From NCBI GenBank assembly GCA_018340805.1, contig JACMZG010001908.1, positions 46,347,435-46,411,434 of the forward strand: 64,000 nt of DNA, written 5' to 3'. The stretch is from Microvelia longipes (lineage: Eukaryota > Arthropoda > Insecta > Hemiptera > Veliidae). Numbering within the stretch: the stretch's first letter is position 1; each line of letters starts with the position of its first letter. A model generated the notes under the pieces. That model saw nothing but the letters and a program-made list of their open reading frames with translations, ran no database searches and was not told where the DNA came from. The position numbers and the translations under genes were made by a program. Of the stretch, positions 22,328-34,483 are shown in pieces.

Positions 22328-25300
22328 AAGTAAAATGTGACATACACATTACTTTTTCATTAATGATTTTTTGGGATTGTTAACTAAGGTTTTGTTTCAC
22401 TAGTGTTCAGTCCTAGCTGTTTATCTATCTGTTTGTTTATACATGTTTAATTTAATATCAGTTTAACTCTGATGTAACTAAACAGTTTGTGATTCATAAA
22501 CAGCAAAGGCTTGAAATAGTGACGCCTCGTAGAGAATAGGACTATATAATGAGATATTAGCCATATATTCCCATTGCCTATTATTGTGCCCAAGAATTAT
22601 TTAAGTGTAAAAAGGGCACATTTTTTCTGAGAAAGCTTACAATAAAGAAATTTTAAAATATATCTTTTTAAAAACAAAATTCTTTTGTCATAAAAAATTA
22701 AAATAGATGCCTTTTATTCTTTAATTTATGTCACTATATTAATTCAGTAGGTTACTATTATATTAGTAATAAAATGCAATTAAGTGATCATGTTGATGAT
22801 TGTGGTGTATAACCTACTGATTTCTCACGTTTTTAGCCTGAGTGCAACCTTTAAAGCGGCAGTGTTTTGTACTCGTGAGGAAAGAATGTGTTTTAAGCTC
22901 TAAAGTTACTATTTCACAGCCTACCTCTGAAAATATAATTTTATCCATCCACTTTCCCTATCTTTTAAGGCATTTTTTGGCTATAACAGGAAGCTTAATC
23001 ATAGTGGACTAGATAAACATAACATACAAACAAAACATATTTGAAACTAATGTCCCAGTAAATTTGTTAATGAACCCAGCAATGAATAAATATATTTAAA
23101 ATGTATAAGAGATAAGTGCAAGATAAATAGATTGTTAATTTAAGTATGATGAACTATAGTTTTCTGTGACAACCTGAAGTTTCTTACGGAACGTATACCT
23201 AAAATTTCAGTAGCTGATTTTATTATAGAACTTGAGGTTATTTTATTAAATAAATCCTTACAATGAAAAAAATTCGCTAAAAGGTGCGCAGTGCGGCTGC
23301 CCAAAAATAGAACCGTGACTTTAAGAATTCTAAGTATTTACGAGCGGCAAAGCATTAAGTAAGTTTTAAAACTAAACATTCAAATAGTAAAACAGTTCAA
23401 CATAATTTTCGTATCTTTATAATTTCTTAATGCTTTAATATATGTTTTGTATGCACTTTTTCTAAAATACTGCTGATTAAGGTTGTATACAATATAGGAA
23501 GGAAGTGATCTCCAGTAGATAGGAAGGAGGTAGTTAATAACATCATCTTATATAGCTGTGTGCTCTAAAGGTTCTCAGCACCCCTAGGGAAGCATTAAGG
23601 ACTCCCTCGCGACATTAAGGACCTGTTCATGCTCGGCTGAACCCCTTCTTTTTCTTGCCTTAGTAATCAACAAACTTGACTCGACACCCTTTACCTTCTA
23701 TTTGTTCTCTCCCTTCTTATTTTCGGGTCTTTTTACTTGATTTTTTATCACCTTATTAAAGAGTAAGGATTAGATTACAATGATTTTCGACCTTTTACTT
23801 TGGGGACAACCTCTATATTCCATATTATCTTAATTTTTACTTTTTCATTACTAGGTAAGAGCATAAAAAGTAAGTATGATGCTCTTAAAAGTCCTTCTTA
23901 ATGAAATTAAGTAAGTAAACCAAATGTAGTTATTACTTTTACTCTGCCTTTACTTTCCTGTTACAGCGTTTGCTCTCTGATTAATTTGTTTAAAACATCC
24001 TATATTCTTTTATTTCGATAAAACGATTTATCTAAAAACTTAATTTTGTTTTTATCCTATTAAGGGTTAGTAACGTTCAAACGAACATATTCTGACTCCT
24101 AATCGAGTCTCTTCTTTCTTTCTATTAGTCTCAAGAAAAAGGGCAGATATTATGTGAAGAATGTAATTAACATTTCGTTGAGTTATTTGACTGAGATAAA
24201 TCACAATTTTTTAGGAGTTCTGTCTAATTGTAAGTACATTTTAAATTTGATTTTTTTGTGCTAGAACGTACATTTTTTATCTTAGTTAACAAACTCTAGG
24301 ACATGTTTTCAAGTATCGTAGTCAAAGAGATGAATTACTAGAGGGACCATACACTATCATAATTCATTCATCATAATGCACTATCGTTATACAGAGGTTT
24401 CAGGGCCTCTGTGTAACCTTTTTGCAACCTATTCAAAGAGTGTGCTAAAGTTATATTAAATCAATCGCTGTAGGATTTTCGTACATCGATTGTGCTTTGT
24501 TTCGCTTAAAATTAACAACTACAGTCGTTTTGTACTGATTATTTGATTTCAAATAAATCCAAGGGGTTCAGGTTATTTTTTTTAATGTTTCCATTTTAAG
24601 CAATAAGGCCGGCCACTCTAGTTATAACATCTCTATCATCGTAGCAATGAATAACTATTTTTGCAGATAATTTTTAAACTACTTTAGTATCTATCTTAAT
24701 TTGTTTAATTGTTCCTTGTTTTTTAACTTTTCTATCGAGATGGCATTACAACCTTCAGAGTTATAACTTGTCAAAGTTTAAATTAGTATAAATTCAAGAA
24801 TAAATATTTCTGAGACGGTGACTGATGACATGAAATTCGTGGGATCTTTTAATAAGGACGTTACATTTGAGTGAAATTTTAAAACTCTGTTAACTCAATT
24901 AGTAAAATTTTTGATCTCTTATGAATTTTATTTGCGATTTTTTTCTTGATGACTCAGGAAATTAGCTTAGTAGAGTTCAAAAAAAATTATTTTCCTTGCC
25001 TGATTTTTTTAAAGTGGAAGTTATTATAGACATACTGATGAAAACTTAGAACGTCTTGATAACAGATAATTTGGATGAAATCTCGATTTTCGATTTCCAG
25101 AGTATACGCAATACTTTTCCTCGTACCTAAGGTAGTGGAAAAGAAAAGTAAAATATATAAACTTTATAATAATAAATATTTTTGGAATTAAAAAGCCAAT
25201 TTGAATCGATCCACCCCCACTACCTTCATCTGAGCACCTCATAAGCCGAATTTTCATGATGGAAATTCGCAATAAGTCTACTCTTTATAGAAGTGACCTT

Positions 25301-26260
25301 CATAGACCCTTCTTGACATTTCTAGTTAGGCTTTATATAAAGTCTAATGCCGAGTCTGAGTGAAGTAGCGATCTTAATAATCGCTGTCCAAAAATAATAG
25401 TTGTCAAATTAAGTGTTTTCGATTATTTTATTTCGATGTCTGGCTTTTTAAAATTATTCTACTCTAGTTATCAATAACAAAATAAATTTTCCTATTTTCA
25501 CTTAGACTTTTTAACCTCTTTCCATAATAATGATCTGAATAAATTCTTAATTTTTTTTATCTTATAAAAAGAAAAGTTAATAGAATTCTAGACTTATAAT
25601 TTTCTAAAAACTTGATATACCAAATAAAAACTTGAGTTATTGCTTTTAAAACATCAAAATTTACAGCCTTCATAAAATTAACTTACCTCTTATTCACTCT
25701 CTTAAGTAAAAATATACATTATTTTTATATTCTATCTTAAAAATATGATTTTTTATGCTCTTTCTTTCTGCCTTACTTTAATTAATTTCATGTTTATGGT
25801 TTTAAGTAGTAACGATTTTTATTTCTGGAACATTTTAATGTTGTTATACTAAAATAAGAATAATGAATAGATAAGAAAGAAAAACATTAAAAAGTAAAAA
25901 GTTATTAAATATACCTCAAAATGAGGGGAAAAAGTTAATTTTTTATTCTGCACATCACGGCTGCAATAACTTTTCCGCCCAGATATAAATTAAGAGTTTT
26001 CTCAAACACAGTTATTTTTCATAATTATGAGTTTTTCTTAATTTTTATTATTTTATTATCTGTGTTGTGAAACGAAAAATTAGGACAAAAAGGGAGTAAA
26101 TACACATTAACTTCAAACTAAGGATATTATAAATTATACAATTAAAATGTTAGATTATAAGTACTAAGATGAATTGAGCTATGGAAAAATATGTTAGGAA
26201 GAAATTAAAATGAACTAGTTTTTATTTCTTCTCTCAATATGAATAACCAATTATAAATTT
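22328..26260. other. Unassigned AT-rich DNA
   Basis: Nearly 4 kb with no recognised gene. It holds the second member of the dispersed pair 15,601/24,399. The 82-codon minus frame at 25,024-25,272 is unrecognised. Confidence 0.3.
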
Positions 26261-26261
26261 A

Positions 26262-26460
26262 AACCGTTAACGGTCATCACCAGTGCCGGTGAATGTTTAA
26301 AAGTAACTGTTGTTAACAGTTACTTACTACAGTTTAACAGTAGTTAGGTCTGTCCCATCAGACTCATTGGTTGACTACTGGTTTACTTTTAAATATGTAG
26401 AGGCACTGATGATAACTGTTGAAGTCGGGTTTCGACTGTTAACTGTCATCATCAGTCTTA
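26262..26460. mobile_element. Foldback MITE, family F, copy 2 (diverged)
   Basis: The left arm AACGGTCATCACCAGTGCC...TTTAAAAGTAA is complemented by the right arm TTACTTTTAAA...GGCACTGATGATAACTGTT. The words GTCATCACCAGTGCC and GGCACTGATGAT are shared with the copies at 1,079 and 32,336. A nested small palindrome, AACTGTTGTTAACAGTT, sits inside. Confidence 0.6.
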
Positions 26461-26523
26461 TTATATGTTTAAATAGTTTTTTTTCTTAAACTTCACCACA
26501 GCGTTAGCAAATCGGTCATACGC

Positions 26524-27067
26524 TTAGAATAATACTATATATATAGAAGGAGCACAGGACCGTAAACACAATGTAATTCCACTGATAACACGAAATCCGG
26601 TTGACTGGTGCAACTAAGTAATGCTGCCAACCTGACAACAAAACATTATTTTAAATATGTGTCATAAATATCTATTAATGAAGAAAGATCGTAAAGAACA
26701 AATATAATAACTTAAAACACCTGCTGAGTATTTAATAAAACTGGTCCTAGATGGCAAACGGGTGGCGGAATACAAGAATCTAACATTTAGTTGACGAGGA
26801 CTACTTTTTATATATAATTTTAATAAATACGTTAAACTACAATTTAAAATGCATAAAATATTGTAATGCACCGATATTTATATTAGTATTTTATGAATAA
26901 TCAATCATTAATTAATAATAGAACATAATAATTCAGCAACCGGAAGTATTGCCAATTTTTGTTTTAGAAAATTGTATATTGTAAGGGTGGCAGCATTACT
27001 TAGTTGCACCAGTGAACCGGCTTTCGTGTTATCAGTAGTGCTCCTTCTATATATAGTATTATTCTAA
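26524..27067 (+). mobile_element. MULE-like MITE, copy 2, with 10-bp target duplication
   Basis: Both ends read TTAGAATAATACTATATATA on their respective strands, and the terminal repeats continue for about 90 bp (GAAGGAGCAC, CTGATAACACGAAA, CGGTTGACTGGTGCAACTAA, GTAATGCTGCCA). A 25-bp insertion splits the left repeat. The 10-bp GGTCATACGC directly flanks the element on both sides (26,514-26,523 and 27,068-27,077). Long terminal repeats with a 9-11 bp duplication are the signature of Mutator-like (MULE) transposons. At 544 bp with no ORF, this is non-autonomous. Confidence 0.85.
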
Positions 27068-27194
27068 GGTCATACGCTACTAAAAGCTCTATGTAGTTTT
27101 GTTTTATCGGAGCAGATTGTCATATTTAAAAGTAGATCAGTTGTCAAGTATATACTATTAGGCTTTATATACTTTGTGACATACAGCCTTTATG

Positions 27195-27245
27195 TCAAAG
27201 TTGGTAGACTGATGAGAACCGTTGAAAGCCGGCTTTGTTGTTAGT
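27195..27245. mobile_element. Solitary end of foldback family F
   Basis: ACTGATGAGAACCGTTGAAA followed by GCCGGCTTTGTTG matches the outer arm of the family (CAAAGCC.GCTTTCAACGGTT in reverse). No partner arm was found nearby. Confidence 0.45.
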
Positions 27246-28360
27246 TATTATAAGAGGAGAGACAAAAATTGTATTTCATCATATCACGAGTATATGTACT
27301 TGATAGATTAGGAAGTCGTGTTGGTGCACTGCTTGCGAACAAAAATAAAAACGAAATAATTCATCATCTAAGGTTGTGTTGAAGAGTATAGTATTAGTAA
27401 GCTATACTATACTATAATATTTAGTTGTGAGTCTAATGCAAGTTTCAAATATTTTTGTGGCTACAGTTTTCACGATACTCGTTTAAAATTTTCAGTTGGA
27501 AAACATTCATTGTGAAAAGTAACACGGTTTCTTATCCAACCCGGTTACCTATCCAAGAAACAGTTACTTATTTATGTTGCTTTTCTTTCTTCAGGTGTTG
27601 AAGGGTAAGTAGTGCAATGCGAAGAGATTTAACTCACATATTCTTCTATATAATTTCCTTGTTTTTAGTTGATATATCCAAGTATCGGGAAAATGTGGTA
27701 TGCGTAGATGTAAGGTTATATGTGCATTTTTCTTGGGGATACGAGTAGACTATCAGCTCGCATTCGAAGCCTACATCAGTCCAAGCTTCAAAATGTTCCA
27801 CCAGAAGAAACCATTAGAAATATTCCTCGTAAAATTATTTAAAATTAAATAAACATCAGTTAGGTATATATAGAAACCACTTTTAACAAATATTTTAAAC
27901 ATTAACAAAATCAAAAATAATATACACAGCCCGGTTAAAAGAGCCAACAATGGCCACATAAAAGAACCACCAATGGCTTCATTACTTAGACCTTTCTTGA
28001 CCTGCTTTTTCTTTTTATATAATAGGCTAACGACTTATATTTATTTATTATACTTAACGAATATAACTTGTTCGAAAGATATATATTAACGAAAGATCAT
28101 GAATTGAAAATTTTGACAAAATTAAGTACTATGAAAGAAAAAACTGATTGTATTTTAGGAAAATTCAACTTGGATTTTCAAAATTATGCTCATTTTAAGT
28201 TTTCAAAAATTTTAATGTTACTTTAAAGTGTTTTATTTCAAATATGACCTTCAACGCGTGAGTTCTTTCGATGTTAATGATTAAAAAGCAGCCTCGATTT
28301 TACGATTTTTGATCAAATTTAGTTCGATGTTTGGCAGATGTTTCGTATTGTTCGTTTGCT
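27246..28360. other. Unassigned AT-rich DNA; possible 10-nt microexon at 27,595
   Basis: At 27,595-27,604 a 10-nt interval is bounded by a strong acceptor (TTCTTTCTTCAG) and a strong donor (AGG|GTAAGT). Without an adjacent exon this is only suggestive. The hydrophobic 62-codon minus frame at 27,771-27,959 is unrecognised. Confidence 0.2.
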
Positions 28361-29388
28361 GTGAAGTGATTCTTTTAAATGCTCATGTTTATTTTTCCTC
28401 GTATTGTATCAATCTTTATTCAGTTATTTTTTTGTTTGTGTGTATTTGTTCATGTACTACCTGTGAAGTGATTCTTTTAAATGCTCATGTTTATTTTTCC
28501 TCGTATTGTATCAATCTTTATTCAGTTATTTTTTTTGTTTGTGTGTATTTGTTCATGTACTACCTGTGAAGTGATTCTTTTAAATGCTCATGTTTATTTT
28601 TCCTCGTATTGTATCAATCTTTATTCAGTTATTTTTTGTTTGTGTGTATTTTTTCATGTACTACCTGTGAAGTGATTCTTTAAATCATGTTATTTTTCCT
28701 CGTATTGTATCAATTTATTCAGTTATTTTTTTTGTTTGTGTGTATTTGTTCATGCACTACCTGTGAAGTGATTCCTTTAAATGCTCATGTTTATTTTTCC
28801 TCGTATTGTATCAATCTTTATTCAGTTATTTTTTTGTTTGTGTGTATTTGTTCATGCACTACCTGTGAAGTGATTCTTTTAAATGCTCATGTTTTTTCCT
28901 CGTATTGTATCAATCTTTATTCAGTTATTTTTTTGTTTTGTGTGTATTTGTTCATGTACTACCTGTGAAGTGATTCTTTTTAAATGCTCATGTTTATTTT
29001 TCCTCGTATTGTATCAATCTTTATTCAGTTATTTTTTTTGTTTGTGTGTATTTGTTCATGTACTACCTGTGAAGTGATTCTTTTAAATGCTCATGTTCAT
29101 TTTTCCTCGTATTGTATCAATCTTTATTCAGTTATTTTTTTTGTTTGTGTGTATTTGTTCATGTACTACCTGTGAAGTGATTCTTTTAAATGCTCATGTT
29201 ATTTTTCCTCGTATTGTATCAATCTTATTCAGTTATTTTTTTTGTTTGTGTGTATTTGTTCATGTACTACCTGTGAAGTGATTCTTTAAATGCTCATGTT
29301 CATTTTTCCTCGTATTGTATCAATCTTTATTCAGTTATTTTTTTTTTTTGTTTGTGTGTATTTGTTCATGTACTACCTGTGAAGTGAT
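28361..29388 (+). repeat. 102-bp satellite, ten units
   Basis: Units start at 28,361, 28,463, 28,566, 28,667, 28,763, 28,865, 28,965, 29,069, 29,172 and 29,273, then a partial at 29,379. Each begins GTGAAGTGATTCTTTTAAAT and ends CATGTACTACCT. Unit length ranges from 96 to 106 bp, with most of the difference in T-run length and single-base drops; substitutions are few. The overlapping hydrophobic frames are by-products of the array. Confidence 0.95.
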
Positions 29389-30619
29389 ATTAGCTGAGGG
29401 AAAAGTGCAGAGAAATTGATATAGACGTTGATTACCTGATTCAATTTTCTCCCCCTCTCATTCCTACAAAAAATGAGTTAAGGCTTCCAAAATAAGATTT
29501 TTAAAAAGTAAAAGGGGAAAAGATGGTAATATTGGAATTAAACCTTGTTCCCTAGGGAGAAAAACAGTCACTTTGCTTCCTCTGTCAATTTTTGAGGGAT
29601 TTCTTCATATTTCAATGCAAATACTTATATATGAGAAACTCTTGAAAAAAATTTACCTTCAAAAAGGTCCAAGTTAATTAGGTTTTCATATGATACATGC
29701 TTGAAAGTATCACTGATTTTTATTCGTGTGTGTCTCTTTATTTATTTTAAACTCTGCATTGCTTTACCTTCTTATTCCGAAAAATCAGGCGCTAGTTCCT
29801 TTGACTCCCTTCCAGGTTTTGCAAAATCCTGTCTCTCTTTTTCTAAATATTAATTTCAAAACTCTGGACTTAATTAAAAATTTCCTTTTTACGTTTTTTA
29901 ATATAGTGTTTTATAGTAGACTTTATGTTTATAACGTATCTTGAGTCTGTAGTGTTAAATTTACTTTTAATTCACTGTACATTTTAAAATTAATTTCTGA
30001 CATTTTATTAAAAAGTAACTATCTATGTTAAGCACCTTTAAGTATTGTAAGCAAGGAGAATGCACGTGCGCGTTCCTTGATGTAACTCATTTAATGATGT
30101 AAAAAGCTCTTTTAGTAGTATATATTTAGAAGGTTTAATGATCATGGCTCCGGCTTATTATAACGATCGTTGATAATGTCTGGAACTTCTAATTCAAATT
30201 TATTGTCCCCATCAAAATTCTTAAATTTAAATACGTCGAGAACTGTGCTACATAAGTGGTTAAGTAGCTAAACTCTAAACAATTAAATTTTGCTTTATTA
30301 TAATTTTATAAAAAAAGATTTATGATTTATCCATAAATATCCGTATCCACAAGAAATGTGCACATACAACACAATTCTTTTACCGAGTTTTGGGATTTCT
30401 AGATGCTGAAACGTCAACATTTAGATAAAATAAGATTTTGACATTTTCTTATAAAATTATTCCCCTTTCTATTGTAAGAGATAAGGAAAAAAAGGGAAGG
30501 GGAAATACTTTTACTCCATCCTGAATAATTTAGTCTGGGGAGCGGGGTGTTAGGATACCGCTGCGCTGTTTCCGGTGCAGGGAATAAGTAAGTATGTATT
30601 ATAAATTAATCATATTTGC
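29389..30619. other. Unassigned AT-rich DNA
   Basis: The 72-codon plus frame at 29,726-29,944 is AT-driven and unrecognised. No RNA or repeat family was identified. Confidence 0.3.
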
Positions 30620-30775
30620 GTACCTCGAAACTTTCCCCCACCACTTTGGATTCGCTATGCTTATCCTGTCCACTTTGAATCCGCTACGCTTATTCTCAGA
30701 TTTTAAAGATCACAAAATTTGATTTTAAAATGCGTTTTCGAATTCGCTTTGTTCGTCCTTTATTAGTAAGATCTT
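30620..30775 (-). repeat. Dispersed repeat B fragment with two core blocks
   Basis: Contains TTGGATTCGCTATGCTTATCC, TTGAATCCGCTACGCTTATT and CGAATTCGCTTTGTTCGTCC, three variants of the repeat B core. An (AT)n tract starts about 70 bp further on. Confidence 0.45.
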
Positions 30776-30842
30776 TCGTTTTGGGGGTAGCAAGTGTGCT
30801 AACCTTGCTCGATGTGGCTTAACACTTGTGATTACACAATCA

Positions 30843-31070
<228 letters not shown>

Positions 31071-31074
<4 letters not shown>

Positions 31075-32335
31075 TAGTTAGTATGCATTAAGTATAAGTT
31101 AGTGTACATAGTTATTACATCAAGCTGTAAAATAGTCTCAAATTTCAACTTAATTAGATTATTGTAGATTTTTAAAAATTTAAAAAAATATACATTTTAG
31201 TCAATAAAAATTAAAAAAATTACTGATATTCATATATGACTCCATGCGTTCTGAATTTCAACTCGATCAAAATATTTTCTCCATTTTATAACTTTTCGTA
31301 ATTTGTGCTCAAGCATTAATTTACATGAAGCGCTAAGCTTTCTTAAATTGGATAGCACAACTAGACCAAAAATTTTGTTTTTGCCTTAAGTTTCAACTTT
31401 TTAGTTGAATCTATGGTTTTAGCATGAATACTATGGTGTAAGCATCTATGTTTTATTAGGAAGAGCTTCCATGATAACAAAAACGGACATACACACACTC
31501 ACACATAGAGGCAGACAATTTTTTGAAAGCCACTCAAGAGGTGCGAAAACCCCTAAAATGGAAAATTCTAGTGAAATCCCAGTTTCGAATTTGTAATGCA
31601 AAATAATATATTTTCTATATACATACGTACCGTACATGTAAGAAAAATAACAAAGACGGTTTTCAATTAACACGAATTAACATGCAATTAATTAGGGCTT
31701 AAAAATTCCATTGGACATGCACTATAGGTGAGATGTGTGTTTAGGGATAGTTTAGCTTAATTAGTTCGATGAGTATGCTGCCGTCAGTAATTAAATTTAT
31801 CAATTACAAAACCACTAATTAAACTGGTAAACTCAATGAATATTAATAACGTGATATGAGCTCGATTCGGTATGTATACGCCGCATTACTCAAGTCACTT
31901 CCACTATGTTCATTCACGCTAATAAACATCTAATTACAAATATTGCTTTTGTTTACTAAATATGTAAACTATGTTTACCTTCGAGTGTGACCATCTAAGT
32001 GAACTCACCAAAATCGAAATTATTTAAACTGAAATTGAATTAAATTATGAAATTTAAAAAAATCTACTTCCCCCAATTATTTTTGTCACTTGTTTATCCT
32101 TTTTATTATCAATAACGAAGTAATGTCTTTAGTTTCCAAAATATTATCAGATTGGTTATAAGCAAAAATTGTACGCTTGTAGCTAAAGCTCATAAATAAC
32201 TAACGTAGAAGATATTTTTTACTCAAAATGGTTTTAATGCGTCACTAACCAGCATTAATAATAGTAAAAAATAGAGTAGTGGAGTCCAAATATAAAAAAG
32301 TAAGAAACAAATCTCTCCACTGATATTATAGTTTA
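31071..32335. other. Unassigned AT-rich DNA
   Basis: The 75-codon minus frame at 31,446-31,673 is not recognised. No other signal was seen. Confidence 0.3.
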
Positions 32336-32575
32336 ATGACAAAGCCAGCTTTCAGACTTAATTGTCTATCACCAGTGCAGGCGAGATGAAAAGAAAGTGT
32401 TAAGAAATGGAAGTAATTGAGTCGTCCAACTTAGTTGAAATCGGCTTAACGAGTTCGTCGATTACAACGATTTGGACGACTCAATCACTTCCGTTTCTTA
32501 ACACTTTCTTTGCATCTCGCCGGCACTGGTGATGGACTGTTAAGTCTGAAAGCTGGCTCTGTCATTGAATTATAA
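32336..32575. mobile_element. Foldback MITE, family F, copy 3
   Basis: Long near-perfect arms: AATGACAAAGCCAGCTTTCA, GACTTAA.TGTCTATCACCAGTGC, CGAGATG, AAGAAAGTGTTAAGAAA and TTGAGTCGTCCAA each have a complement on the far side. The middle is about 30-40 bp. The outer arm is homologous to the family's other copies, while the inner arm is different in each copy. Confidence 0.8.
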
Positions 32576-32878
32576 TATCAATAGAGAGACTTCTTACTTT
32601 TCCCTTAGTATTTATAAAAATTTCAAAAATTCATAAAAACATGGTAAAATGTTTCGAGTGATTTAAAATTAGCATACATGCAATCATATATAAAATGAGT
32701 AAATGTGCTGTGTCATCTTATTAGTAGAATTAGTTAAATTGTTATCGCATAATATGTATGTGGGTTTTTCTTTTTAAAGAGGTTAAAAATAAAACTATAT
32801 CCAACTTTGTTACAATTTGGTACACGAGTATTCCTTTATGTAATAAATAAGTATATTAAGTTTCATTTAATGACGTCT

Positions 32879-32966
32879 ATATTTACGAATTTTGTTGGAT
32901 CATTTATATATTTATCATCGAGCGAGGTCATACCTGAATGGATGACCGTTGGGAATAAAACGGATT
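32879..32966 (+). ncRNA. 5S rRNA-derived repeat head, copy 2
   Basis: Aligns over its whole length with 21,385-21,462: TTTACGAATTTTGTTG against TCTACGGTTTTTGTTG, then AGCGAGGTCA, then ATGGATGACCGTTGGGAATA. GGATGACCG..TGGGAATA corresponds to box C and beyond in 5S rRNA. The upper half of 5S is lost, so this is a derived repeat. Repeat B follows directly, which defines the family's order. Confidence 0.5.
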
Positions 32967-33118
32967 TTTTTTACTGTTTGAGGACGACCAAAGCGAATCT
33001 GAAAACGTTCGGTTATTTCTATATTTTCGGGACAAGTAAAGCAAGTCCGAAGTAGTTAGGTTGAGCTTACTGAATCCAATATTGTGAGGAAGAGATCCGA
33101 GGTATCCCAATACCCGAT
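32966..33118 (+). repeat. Repeat B body downstream of the 5S-like head
   Basis: TGAGGACGACCAAAGCGAAT and GGGACAAGTAAAGCAAGTCC are two copies of the core, followed by GATCCGAGGTATCCCAATA CCCGATT. The reverse complement of this order appears at 4,835, 21,925 and 30,620. Confidence 0.5.
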
Positions 33119-34401
33119 TCTTTTATTAATTCACATTCTTTTCTATGTGTATTATTTATGAGTCTAATAATGCAATAAGCATCATAATAAAATGGTTAAG
33201 TAGTAATAATGTAAATTTACTGTCAACTTTAACATTGTAGAAAGAGGGTGATTCGAACGCAAAATACAAGAATAAAGAATAAAGTATGTGAAATAAAGAA
33301 TAGAGCTGTTGTGCTAGCTAATACTCCCTTTATGCACTTGTATTCTTTTATATACTTATCTCTGTATCTAAACTAAGTTTATACAAAAATGTGTGGTTTA
33401 CAATATGGAAATACAGGGATGTGCAACCATCTGTAAAGTCTAAGAAGTAGAAACTCTCTACCAAGGAGTAGATGTTCGCGAGGAAATTGTAGCTCGTATT
33501 AAAGGGGGCGATAAAGTGACGATATTCCCCTTCTGATATTGTCAATATAAAGGAAAGCAGGCGACAATCTAAGGAGGGGAAATATAACACAGTTATCAAG
33601 CCGTTCATAATACAAAAAATTTCCCTATAACCTCGCCGAGAAGAAATTCTCTAATAAGAGTATAAACCGTTGGAAAAGTCTTGACGTTTTTTTTATTCTT
33701 TTGTTGTTCTCTTTGGTTGCTATTATCAAAATCTTTAAGGAGGTTCTCATTTTTTTCTCCTCCTTTACTTTGTGATATTGCTTTCATTTATTAATATAAT
33801 GCTTAGACCCCCGCCCCCAAGGGACCGGCAGCCCCTATCTCCCGTACCTACGACACAGACCCAGCTTCCTTTGCTCTAAATAAAAGAGGAATTTTAATTA
33901 AGCTTCATATTTACTCTTATAAAAAATAATGATAGAGGGTAAGAAAATATTAAAAAATATAAACACTCTTATTTCAAACGCTAAATAGAAGCTTACAGAG
34001 TCTAGTAAACTAATAAAATGGACAGTTTTTTTATTAAGTATTTTAAAATATATTGATATTGGAAAAAACAAACTGCTAGCAATAGGACTAAGCTTTTCAC
34101 ATTGTGAATCATCATATTAAAAAATATGAAAATTATTTAAAAACTAATTGAAAATCCTGCATCACATCATGGCCTTTAAATACGTCTCAGAAACTTGATG
34201 TATAAGTGATTAAGATATTGTTTAAAACTTCGAACTCTTAAAACTATAATGTTTGTAATGATGCCCGTTTAGAGCATTACGACACATCAGTGATAAACCG
34301 TGCGGGAAACACCTCAGGTGGTAGTGGGAACTGTTAACAAAAGTGAATTGAAAAGTTAGTGATAGTTTTTGTATTTTAATCTTATATAAATTGAGAGCGT
34401 A
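33119..34401. other. Unassigned AT-rich DNA with two adjoining unrecognised frames
   Basis: Two minus-strand frames (33,605-33,787 with 60 codons, and 33,348-33,608 with 86 codons) nearly abut, as if one ORF were split by a frameshift. The first has a charged N-terminus (KGGEKNENLLKDFDNSNQRE); the second is hydrophobic. I recognise neither and cannot exclude chance. Confidence 0.2.
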
Positions 34402-34483
34402 ACCTGGAATGCGAACCCCAGTCCTACATGGCATCGAAGGTCAGTATAAATACTGATGCTTTAACGACCTCGACCACGGATCG
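34402..34483 (-). ncRNA. tRNA-like sequence (tRNA-derived SINE or pseudogene)
   Basis: On the minus strand, TGGTCGAGGTCGTTAAAGC resembles the D-arm/box A of Ser/Leu-type tRNAs (TGGCCGAGTGGTTAAGGC). CTGGGGTTCGCATTCCAG forms a T-arm with a five-pair stem (one G-T) but departs from box B at one base. An internal CAGTA-TTTA-TACTG hairpin lies where the anticodon arm is expected. The acceptor stem does not close, so a functional tRNA is unlikely. Confidence 0.4.

Noticed and set aside
28309..29281. Series of hydrophobic, signal-peptide-like ORFs in tandem
   Set aside because: They are repeated translations of the 102-bp satellite in shifting frames, with no conserved start or end.
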